Below, one piece after another: positions 1 to 4,653 of a DNA stretch of 7,421 nucleotides (its first letter is position 1; every line of letters begins with the position of its first letter). The notes under the pieces are model-generated. The model did not search any database. It worked only from the letters and a program-made list of their open reading frames with translations, and was not told the DNA's origin. The position numbers and the translations under genes are program-made. Location of the stretch: positions 1 through 7,421 of the forward strand of contig JADFVM010000153.1 of NCBI GenBank assembly GCA_015222555.1, read 5' to 3'. The stretch is from Pseudomonadota bacterium (GTDB lineage: Bacteria; Desulfobacterota; JADFVX01).

Positions 1-83
1 TTAAATATGGGCTTGCGCTCAATCCCCCGGATAATGATGTGGTGCAATGCTCCGGGCGCATCTACTCTGGCTTTTCGAGGCAT
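1..83 (-). CDS. Y1 (REP-associated / IS200-like) transposase, N-terminal fragment cut by window edge
   Basis: The reverse strand reads 27 codons from an ATG at 83-81 and is still open at the left edge. The peptide begins MPRKARVDAPGALHHIIIRG and continues IERKPIF. This closely resembles the start of REP-associated tyrosine (Y1, HUH-type) transposases, which are single-stranded DNA transposases related to IS200/IS605 TnpA, often domesticated and single-copy. The conserved N-terminal 'GALHHII.RG' strand is visible; the catalytic HUH pair and tyrosine would lie beyond the edge and cannot be checked. No good Shine-Dalgarno precedes the ATG, but a promoter ends almost at the start codon (see 92-120). 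It points away from the metabolic operon, so it is probably an unrelated neighbour. I cannot tell whether the full gene is intact. Confidence 0.82.
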   Translation of the reverse strand, partial: MPRKARVDAPGALHHIIIRGIERKPIF

Positions 84-91
84 AGGGGCAG

Positions 92-120
92 GCTATAACA
101 TCCCTTGATCCATTTGTCAA
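92..120 (-). promoter_or_regulatory. sigma70-like promoter for the minus-strand transposase
   Basis: On the minus strand a perfect -35 hexamer TTGACA (120-115) is followed after exactly 17 bp by TATAGC (97-92), which matches four of six bases of the -10 consensus. Initiation about 7 nt downstream would fall near 84-86, directly before the ATG at 83. The transcript would then be leaderless or nearly so, which fits the missing Shine-Dalgarno. The call rests on sequence match only. Confidence 0.5.
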
Positions 121-139
121 CTTTTCACCAGCGTCCCAC

Positions 140-162
140 TAATCTTTTAAGAAAAAAGATTA
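140..162. repeat. 9-bp perfect inverted repeat just upstream of the plus-strand -35
   Basis: TAATCTTTT (140-148) and AAAAGATTA (154-162) are exact inverted copies separated by AAGAA. The right arm ends one base before the TTGACA of the rightward promoter. That position suits an activator or repressor site; IclR-family regulators often bind imperfect palindromes near -40 to -60. A factor-independent terminator is less likely, since the stem is AT-rich and no gene ends here on either strand. Confidence 0.4.
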
Positions 163-191
163 TTGACAAAATATAAAACTAAGTTTAGTAT
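163..191 (+). promoter_or_regulatory. sigma70-like promoter for the kinase-iclR operon
   Basis: A perfect TTGACA (163-168) is followed by a 17-bp spacer and TAGTAT (186-191), four of six matches to TATAAT, in a very AT-rich context. The predicted start is about 198, which leaves a leader of about 139 nt before the GTG at 337 or 163 nt before the ATG at 361. The -10 lies inside the first copy of the direct repeat 176-197, so a protein bound there would block RNA polymerase. Confidence 0.6.
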
Positions 192-197
192 GTGAAA
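176..197 (+). repeat. direct repeat copy 1, candidate operator over the -10
   Basis: This copy consists of AAACTAAGTT, a 4-bp spacer TAGT, then ATGTGAAA. It matches the copy at 321-342 at 19 of 22 positions, with every mismatch confined to the 4-bp spacer. It covers the -10 hexamer of the rightward promoter. A conserved two-part core with a variable spacer is what a dimer-binding site looks like. The IclR-family protein encoded at 1493 is the natural candidate binder, but that is inference. Confidence 0.55.
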
Positions 198-202
198 TTA
201 TA

Positions 203-215
203 TTTAATTATTAAA
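203..215. repeat. 13-bp AT palindrome just after the predicted transcription start
   Basis: TTTAATTATTAAA is a perfect palindrome with 6-bp arms around a central T, at about +6 to +18 of the predicted rightward transcript. In such AT-rich DNA a palindrome of this length could be chance. It is recorded because it sits among other candidate operator elements. Confidence 0.2.
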
Positions 216-320
216 GTTATTTCAGTATATTATGTTTATATTGTTTTGTGAATTTTTACTATGATACCCACGTTCTGCAGCGGGATATGGGCGCAAAAAG
301 AATTATGTTTTCAGTTTTTG

Positions 321-342
321 AAACTAAGTTCAAAATGTGAAA
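321..342 (+). repeat. direct repeat copy 2, candidate operator at the kinase start
   Basis: This second copy reads AAACTAAGTT, CAAA, ATGTGAAA and starts exactly 145 bp after copy 1. It contains TTCA (329-332) and TGAA (338-341) in inverted orientation and overlaps the GTG at 337. A weak promoter-like pair, TTTTCA (308-313) and CAAAAT (331-336) with 17-bp spacing, places this copy in the same position relative to a -10 as copy 1. If that promoter is real, translation would begin at the ATG at 361 rather than at 337. The alternative is that it is only a downstream looping or roadblock operator. Confidence 0.5.
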
Positions 343-1515
343 CCTCAGAGCAAACAGGAGATGAAAAACATATTAAGGTACAATATCACCAAGGATGACC
401 TGAGCGAGTTTGAGGGAAAAAGAGCTGCTTTTGTCACTTTTGGCGAAGTAATGGTTCGGGATACACCTGCCGACATGGAACGGCCAGAACGATCCCGTCT
501 GGTACATGTTTCTATGGCTGGCAGCGAATATACCCTGGCCATAGGGCTGAATCGCTTGGGCATTCCTTCTTCATATATAACCCGAATTCCGGATAATCCC
601 TATGGCAGAGCTGTCAGAAATATCGCACGAGAGAATGGAGTCAATACTGATAATATCGTCTGGGCCTCGAAAACTGAACCAATAGGACGTTTAATATATG
701 AAGTGGGCCGGACGCCTAGACGGACCAGAGGGATATATCAACGCATGTACTCTGCTGCTTCCAGGCTTGATGCCAGGATGGTTGACTGGCAGTCGGCCTT
801 ACAAGAAGCAAAGATTTTCCATACATCGGGTATTACGTTTGGACTAGCTGCCCATAGTGGATATCATCACAACTACAACCTTGAAGCCTTTAAAGAAGCA
901 TTAGACAACAAGCCGGAACACTGTCTGGTCGGTCTGGACTTCAACTACCGCTCTACTCTGTGGTCACCCGAAAAAGCCCGTGAAATTATAACTCCGATTG
1001 CCACCGAATACATTGACGTGCTGATCACAACAATTGAAGATATGGCCCTGCTATATGACCTGGACTGCGGGCCGTATTCGGCCAAGCAAGTGGTTAATGG
1101 TAACATGGGACCGGTTGAGGATGTTGACATCCAGGCCTTTGCCGAACAGGTGATTCGAAAATTTAAGACCAAGATTGTTGCGATCACGATACGTTATCCA
1201 AGCTCCTTTGAAAAGCATCGCTGGGAGTCAGCAGCGTTAGATGCAGATGGATTCTTTTTCCGTTCACCTGCCATCAAGCCGATTACCCTTCAAGACCGTT
1301 TGGGTGGGGGCGACACCTGGAACGCGGGCTTCTATTACGGTCTGCTGACCGAAGGCTTCAGTGAGGATGGTTTGGTTAAGGGGGTGCTGGTCGGTGACGC
1401 TGCATCGCGCCTGAAGCAAACGATGATGTTTGACCTACCTATAATCGACAAGGTTGAGATTCAGGAACTCATGCGAGCAGACGTGCTAGGACGTGGAAAA
1501 CGGGAATCACGCTAA
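337..1515 (+). CDS. PfkB/ribokinase-family sugar kinase, 2-keto-3-deoxygluconate kinase-like
   Basis: This predicted cytoplasmic kinase of 392 residues most resembles KDG kinases, which phosphorylate 2-keto-3-deoxygluconate with ATP to give KDPG. Visible landmarks are the first core strand FVTFGEVMVRD (32-42), a substrate-lid region with AGSEYT at 61-66, RIPDNPYG, and the C-terminal signature LGGGDTWNAG (322-331), where D326 is the expected catalytic base and the glycines form the anion hole. The tail SRLKQTM resembles the KHT-type segment of KdgK proteins. Oddities: it exceeds the usual 310-340 residues, and the normal GGAExN sugar-binding motif reads AGSEYT, with Thr in place of Asn. The neighbouring KDPG aldolase supports the KDG assignment, but another keto-sugar acid is possible. 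The start is uncertain. GTG 337 has no clear Shine-Dalgarno; ATG 361 (residue 9) gives a family-like MKNIL start but has GGAG directly abutting it. The 3' end overlaps iclR by 23 nt. Confidence 0.85.
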   Translation: MKPQSKQEMKNILRYNITKDDLSEFEGKRAAFVTFGEVMVRDTPADMERPERSRLVHVSMAGSEYTLAIGLNRLGIPSSYITRIPDNPYGRAVRNIARENGVNTDNIVWASKTEPIGRLIYEVGRTPRRTRGIYQRMYSAASRLDARMVDWQSALQEAKIFHTSGITFGLAAHSGYHHNYNLEAFKEALDNKPEHCLVGLDFNYRSTLWSPEKAREIITPIATEYIDVLITTIEDMALLYDLDCGPYSAKQVVNGNMGPVEDVDIQAFAEQVIRKFKTKIVAITIRYPSSFEKHRWESAALDADGFFFRSPAIKPITLQDRLGGGDTWNAGFYYGLLTEGFSEDGLVKGVLVGDAASRLKQTMMFDLPIIDKVEIQELMRADVLGRGKRESR

Positions 1516-2377
1516 AAAAGCCTCAGAATATGCTAAACTATATGGTTGGTCAGGCGATGAAGCCGTTCTCAAAAATCAAAACGTAGCACAATATGAGAAA
1601 TCCATGGCATCCAAATACTACCGTATTAATTCGGTCATAAGGGCGGCGCAAATCCTGGAATCGTTCTCGCTCGAAAAGCCAACCTACACCAACAGCCAGC
1701 TTGCGAAAAAACTGGGCTTGAATAAAAGCTCCGTCACACGACTCTTATACTCCCTTGAGGAGGCAAGGTTCCTGCGCCGGGATAAAAAAACCGGCGAATA
1801 CAGCCTAACATTCAAGCTCTTTAAAATTGGCAGCGTCTATATAAACCAGATTGATTTCCGGTCCGAAGCCAAACCCCTGTTGTCTGAACTGGCCTCCTCC
1901 TTTAAGGAAACTGTTCATCTTGCTGTTCTTAATGATTTCGATGTCTTTTATATTGAAAAGATCGAGACTTTCCAATCCATCGGTATGATATCTAGAGTGG
2001 GCAGAAAAGCTCCTTCCTATTGCACTGGAGTAGGAAAGGTCATGCTCGCCCATTTGGAAGAGGAGAAGTTGAAGGATTTTTTCCGTACCGTTGATTTAAA
2101 ACGTTATACCCCCAATACTATAACGGACCTGGAGGAGTTGAGACTCCATCTAAAACGGATCCTGGAGCTGGGATATGCTATTGATGATTCCGAACACGAA
2201 GCAGAGGTTAAGTGTGTGGCGACTCCCTTGCGCGATGTCAGTGGTAAAGTTGTCGCCGCCATCAGTATTTCCGGACCAGGCTATAGAATAACACGGGAGA
2301 GGATGGAAACCGAACTTATTCCGGCCATAAAACGAACAGCCACCCGTATTTCGAATCGACTGGGTTACGTCGGTTAG
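1493..2377 (+). CDS. IclR-family transcriptional regulator
   Basis: A DNA-binding regulator of 294 residues. An N-terminal winged helix-turn-helix spans about 43-110: YRINSVIRAAQILESFS, then the HTH around NSQLAKKLGLNKSSVTRLL (67-85), then the wing KKTGEYSL. The IclR effector domain fills the rest, with VGRKAPSYCTGVGKVMLAHL and, near the end, KCVATPLRDVSGKVVAAISI, both typical of the family's ligand pocket. IclR proteins act as dimers or tetramers and often control sugar-acid or aromatic catabolism; here it probably governs this operon through the repeats at 176-197 and 321-342. The start is uncertain. GTG 1493 overlaps the kinase and gives an unusual charged extension of about 40 residues with TAGGA too close to it. 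ATG 1604 (residue 38) would give 257 residues, the usual size, with a weak GAGA upstream. The overlap suggests translational coupling if the upstream start is used. Confidence 0.92.
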   Translation: MENGNHAKKASEYAKLYGWSGDEAVLKNQNVAQYEKSMASKYYRINSVIRAAQILESFSLEKPTYTNSQLAKKLGLNKSSVTRLLYSLEEARFLRRDKKTGEYSLTFKLFKIGSVYINQIDFRSEAKPLLSELASSFKETVHLAVLNDFDVFYIEKIETFQSIGMISRVGRKAPSYCTGVGKVMLAHLEEEKLKDFFRTVDLKRYTPNTITDLEELRLHLKRILELGYAIDDSEHEAEVKCVATPLRDVSGKVVAAISISGPGYRITRERMETELIPAIKRTATRISNRLGYVG

Positions 2378-2403
2378 CGATGGTTACACATCCTGGATGT
2401 TCT

Positions 2404-2425
2404 AACCGGTCGAAATAAACCGGTT
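2404..2425. repeat. inverted repeat after iclR
   Basis: AACCGGT (2404-2410) and ACCGGTT (2419-2425) can form a 7-bp stem with an 8-nt loop, 27 nt after the iclR stop. No T-run follows, so it is a poor intrinsic terminator. Each arm also contains the self-complementary ACCGGT, 14 bp apart, so it could instead be a protein site or a transcript-stabilising hairpin. Confidence 0.35.
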
Positions 2426-2431
2426 GCCACT

Positions 2432-2453
2432 TGAAAATCTGGAGACTTTTTCA
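2432..2453. promoter_or_regulatory. candidate operator-like inverted repeat upstream of the aldolase gene
   Basis: TGAAAA (2432-2437) and TTTTCA (2448-2453) are exact inverted copies 10 bp apart. Shortly downstream TTCAG (2476-2480) and CTGAA (2483-2487) form a second palindrome with a 2-bp centre. TGAA/TTCA half-sites are common in IclR-family (for example KdgR) operators, so local control of the aldolase is possible. I could not find a convincing -35/-10 pair with good spacing here; TATATT at 2459-2464 could serve as a -10 but lacks a partner. Confidence 0.25.
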
Positions 2454-2501
2454 TCATCTATATTTTCATGTCGTGTTCAGGGCTGAAGATTTGAGGGAGC
2501 C

Positions 2502-3149
2502 ATGGAAAGAGAAAAGCAGAATGAGATGATCCGCGAGGCAGGTGTGATTGCAATTATCCGGGCCAGAACTTCTGAAATTTTGATCGAGGCGGCCGAGGCT
2601 ATCAACACCGGGGGCCTGAATATTATCGAGGTCACTATGACAACCCCGGATGCACTTAACGTCATTAAAAAGGCCTCCGAGCACTTTGGAGACCAGGTGC
2701 TTTTCGGTGCCGGCACCGTATTGGATCCAGAAACGGCCCGAGCTGCCATCCTTGCTGAGGCCCGGTTCATCGTTTCCCCGAACCTTAATATGAAAACCAT
2801 TGAAGTCTGCCATAGATATTCCATAACGGTTGTTCCCGGATGCTTAACGCCGACCGAAATTTTGACATCCTGGGAGATGGGAGCCGATTTTGTGAAAGTT
2901 TTTCCGGCCGACGTGGGCGGCCCCGCCTATATCAAAGCAGTTTTGGCTCCCATGCCCCAGATTGCGCTGATCCCGACTGGTGGAGTTACAGTGGAGACAA
3001 TTGGGCCGTTTCTGAAAGCAGGTGCAGCGGCGGTTGCTACCGGAAGCAGCCTGGTGAGTCAGAAGATTTTGGATGAAAAGAATTTCTCGCTGCTCACCGA
3101 GCGTGCCAAAAGGATGCGGGAGGAAGTAATCAAGGCCCGGCAGGAATGA
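2502..3149 (+). CDS. eda: KDPG/KHG aldolase (2-keto-3-deoxy-6-phosphogluconate aldolase)
   Basis: A class I aldolase of 215 residues, the normal length for the family. It cleaves KDPG to pyruvate and glyceraldehyde 3-phosphate in the Entner-Doudoroff pathway; many members also cleave 2-keto-4-hydroxyglutarate. The TIM-barrel landmarks are in order: VIAIIRA (15-21), catalytic Glu43 in IIEVTMTTP, GAGTV (69-73), SPN (92-94), PGCLTPTE (112-119), the Schiff-base Lys132 in FVKVFPA, and the phosphate-binding IPTGGV (157-162). All key residues are present, so it should be active. GAGGGAG (2493-2499) precedes the ATG, and the gene ends with tandem TGA TAA stops. Presence beside a KDG-type kinase makes this the second step of the same route. 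The physiological substrate could be another 2-keto-3-deoxy acid phosphate. Confidence 0.95.
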   Translation: MEREKQNEMIREAGVIAIIRARTSEILIEAAEAINTGGLNIIEVTMTTPDALNVIKKASEHFGDQVLFGAGTVLDPETARAAILAEARFIVSPNLNMKTIEVCHRYSITVVPGCLTPTEILTSWEMGADFVKVFPADVGGPAYIKAVLAPMPQIALIPTGGVTVETIGPFLKAGAAAVATGSSLVSQKILDEKNFSLLTERAKRMREEVIKARQE

Positions 3150-3327
3150 TAAGGCTATGCTCATTAGTTATTAGTTTAAAGCAAATTTAAAGTAATCAGG
3201 GTTTAAAACTTCAATCTGCCCGGTAAAAAAGTACATGAACGATATGTCGATTGCGAGCTGACAGGATCAGGATCTATGGCTCTTTATTTGGCAAAAGTGG
3301 TCAATTAACATGGAACAAAACCTAGTT

Positions 3328-3350
3328 ACCCGCTGAAGTTCAAGGCGGGT
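3328..3350 (+). other. hairpin directly before the hydrolase ribosome-binding site
   Basis: ACCCGC (3328-3333) pairs with GCGGGT (3345-3350) around an 11-nt loop, GC-rich in otherwise mixed sequence. It ends four bases before AAGGAGG (3355-3361). It may protect the 5' end of a processed mRNA or tune ribosome access. The absence of a following T-tract argues against termination. Confidence 0.4.
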
Positions 3351-3354
3351 TAGA

Positions 3355-3366
3355 AAGGAGGGGAGG
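3355..3366 (+). promoter_or_regulatory. double Shine-Dalgarno deciding a GTG start
   Basis: AAGGAGG (3355-3361) runs into a second GGGAGG (3361-3366), 5 nt before the GTG at 3372. No ATG competes in this frame nearby, so the strong purine-rich site fixes GTG 3372 as the hydrolase start. Confidence 0.8.
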
Positions 3367-3371
3367 AAAAA

Positions 3372-4100
3372 GTGATCAAAGCTAAAGTTGTTTGGTTGGG
3401 GCATGCTTCGGCCTCTGTGGAATTCAACGATAAGATCATCTATTTTGACCCATGGCTGGACGACAACCCTGCTTGTTCGATCAAACGGAGCGATGTCAAA
3501 AAGGCAACGGCTATCTGCACTACCCATGGCCACATCGATCATTTAGGAGATTCCTTTGAACTGGCTCGGCGGACAGGTGCAAAGCTTATATGTACGCCTG
3601 AATTGGGTTTTTATGCAGATTCCAAAGGCCTCAAGGAGGGGCAGGAAGCCTACGCCCTCAACACCGGTGGAAGCTGGTGGAGCGACGGCTTCACCATTAC
3701 CATGGTTCCCGCGTCTCACACTTCTGAAATTATGGGCGAGGGTTGGATAGAAGGGCCTATCCAGCCGGGCTCGGGTGCCATCGGATTTATTCTGGACATC
3801 GATGAGGGTGCGACGATTTACTTTTCTGGAGATACGGGCGTTTCTGCCGAGATGCCAATAATCAGAGACCTTTATCGCCCAAACGTGGCCATTATGACCG
3901 TTGGAGGAAAATACAACATGGGTTATCGGGAGGCCGCATACGCCGCCTCTCTGATCTGGCCTGAGTACCTCATTCCTACCCATTATGGTACGTTTGATGA
4001 TCAGCAATTGGATCTTGACCAACTCGAGGCCGAAATGAAGATCCGAGCTCCGGGAGTCAAGTTGGTCCGGCTCAAGCCGGGTGAGAGTTTTGAATGCTGA
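3372..4100 (+). CDS. metallo-beta-lactamase-fold metal-dependent hydrolase, UlaG/UPF0173-like
   Basis: A predicted cytoplasmic, probably two-metal hydrolase of 242 residues, the usual size for the UlaG-like/UPF0173 branch. Ligands visible in order: H11 in WLGHAS, the HxHxDH motif THGHIDHLGD (H52, H54, D56, H57), H116 in PASHTSEI, D154 in YFSGDTG, and H204 in PTHYGTF. All metal-binding positions are present. UlaG itself hydrolyses L-ascorbate-6-phosphate lactone; the wider family has many uncharacterised members. Between a KDPG aldolase and a transporter, opening of a sugar-acid lactone or its phosphate is a reasonable inference, but phosphodiesterase or other ester hydrolysis cannot be excluded. 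A glycine- and tryptophan-rich loop GGSWWSDGF (99-107) may line the substrate pocket. It lacks a signal peptide. A GTG start with a strong Shine-Dalgarno is used. Confidence 0.88.
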   Translation: MIKAKVVWLGHASASVEFNDKIIYFDPWLDDNPACSIKRSDVKKATAICTTHGHIDHLGDSFELARRTGAKLICTPELGFYADSKGLKEGQEAYALNTGGSWWSDGFTITMVPASHTSEIMGEGWIEGPIQPGSGAIGFILDIDEGATIYFSGDTGVSAEMPIIRDLYRPNVAIMTVGGKYNMGYREAAYAASLIWPEYLIPTHYGTFDDQQLDLDQLEAEMKIRAPGVKLVRLKPGESFEC

Positions 4101-4172
4101 AACAAATAACAGGCAAGGGATCATGACCTAATCATCAAAGGAATCGGGGGGTGTTGCTAATAAACGAGGCAG

Positions 4173-4218
4173 GCTGATCACCTCAAATTCAGTGTGCCCA
4201 AAGGAGCGGAAGATCAGC
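4173..4218 (+). other. long-range inverted repeat upstream of the small ferredoxin-fold gene
   Basis: GCTGATC (4173-4179) and GATCAGC (4212-4218) are exact inverted copies with a 32-nt interval, ending 4 nt before the Shine-Dalgarno. It could form a stem-loop in the mRNA leader. The rest of the 135-bp gap (4101-4235) shows no gene and no convincing promoter. Confidence 0.25.
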
Positions 4219-4222
4219 AAGA

Positions 4223-4232
4223 AAGGAGGTGA
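4223..4232 (+). promoter_or_regulatory. full-consensus Shine-Dalgarno
   Basis: AAGGAGGTGA is complementary to the 16S 3' end across ten bases and its GGAGG core lies 6 nt before the ATG at 4236. This predicts strong translation of a very small protein and supports it as a real gene. Confidence 0.85.
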
Positions 4233-4235
4233 AAG

Positions 4236-4526
4236 ATGATCGAACTGCATATCTATTTGGAGCCATATGAGGGCCAAGAGCGTGAACTGGAATCCTTGTA
4301 CTGGAAGGAATACGTCCAGGGCATCAAAATTCAGGAAGGCTTTCAACGGACGACCCTTCTCAAAAAACGCGACGCCTTACGCGATTATCAAATCAATATC
4401 ACTTTTGACAGCGAGGAGTTGCGGCTCAAGTGGGTTGACTCCAAGGAGCACACGGAAGTCTGGCCCAAAATGGCCGCTCTGTGTCAGCGGGTATCCTGGA
4501 CTGGTTTCGACACAGTGGAACAGTGA
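4236..4526 (+). CDS. small antibiotic-biosynthesis-monooxygenase (ABM)-like dimeric alpha/beta-barrel protein
   Basis: A 96-residue protein, the usual size for single-domain ABM or other ferredoxin-like dimeric alpha/beta-barrel proteins. The pattern is beta (IELHIYLEP, 2-10), helix (GQERELESLYWKEYV), beta with EGFQRTTLLKK (34-44), beta DYQINITFDS (50-59), and a helix ELRLKWVDSKEHTEVWPKM (61-79). The phrase 'F-S-E-E-L-R-K-W-S-EH' is typical of ABM domains, where the second helix carries a conserved W and H. Such proteins are cofactor-free quinol monooxygenases, mutarotases or isomerases, or of unknown role; nothing in the sequence decides among these. Its place between the hydrolase and the transporter suggests a step on the same imported substrate. 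No signal peptide or membrane segment is seen. Confidence 0.8.
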   Translation: MIELHIYLEPYEGQERELESLYWKEYVQGIKIQEGFQRTTLLKKRDALRDYQINITFDSEELRLKWVDSKEHTEVWPKMAALCQRVSWTGFDTVEQ

Positions 4527-4590
4527 GACCAGTCCCAAACCAACCGGAGTGTTTCCATGCCACAGCCGGCGAGGCGAGAGGTTAAGGGAT

Positions 4591-4611
4591 GTTCTCCGTC
4601 AGTTGGAGAAC
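4591..4611 (+). other. hairpin upstream of the binding-protein gene
   Basis: GTTCTCC (4591-4597) and GGAGAAC (4605-4611) form a perfect 7-bp stem with a 7-nt loop, 28 nt before the Shine-Dalgarno AGGAGGG (4640-4646). No T-run follows. In transporter operons such hairpins often protect the 5' end of a processed binding-protein mRNA; here that is inference. The gap 4527-4653 shows no convincing promoter. Confidence 0.45.
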
Positions 4612-4653
4612 GAAGTCGTAAACCAATAATCAAAACAAAAGGAGGGATTGATT

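Larger units (their letters stand above)
3150..3371. other. 222-bp intergenic gap between aldolase and hydrolase genes
   Basis: No gene is supported here; the longest ATG-started frames are about ten codons. The left part is AT-rich and holds an exact tandem 7-mer ATTAGTT (3163-3176) and three TTTAAA hexamers (3175, 3186 and 3202). A weak promoter-like pair TTGCGA (3251-3256) and TATGGC (3275-3280), 18 bp apart, could start transcription of the hydrolase gene but matches poorly. The right end carries the hairpin 3328-3350 and a strong Shine-Dalgarno. Confidence 0.5.

Noticed and set aside
2502..3149. Sulfo-Entner-Doudoroff (sulfoquinovose) pathway
   Set aside because: A lactonase-like protein and a KDPG-type aldolase are suggestive, but that route uses no kinase before the aldolase, and no sulfoquinovosidase, dehydrogenase or dehydratase is visible.
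3163..3207. Tandem ATTAGTT 7-mer and three TTTAAA hexamers as an operator or iteron array
   Set aside because: There are only two 7-mer copies, and the TTTAAA copies are irregularly spaced (11 and 16 bp) in AT-rich DNA. Chance is a sufficient explanation and no replication gene is present.
3543..4124. 193-codon open frame on the minus strand
   Set aside because: It lies opposite the hydrolase gene, whose protein has every metallo-beta-lactamase-fold motif and a strong Shine-Dalgarno. The antisense translation resembles no family and is a shadow.
4267..4629. 120-codon plus-strand frame overlapping the ABM-like gene
   Set aside because: It is frame-shifted relative to the ABM-like protein, has no Shine-Dalgarno and an arginine- and serine-rich composition typical of a wrong frame.
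4648..4653. TTG at 4648 as start of the binding protein
   Set aside because: It is only one base from the end of the AGGAGGG site, whereas the ATG at 4654 has ideal 7-nt spacing and begins a standard signal peptide.
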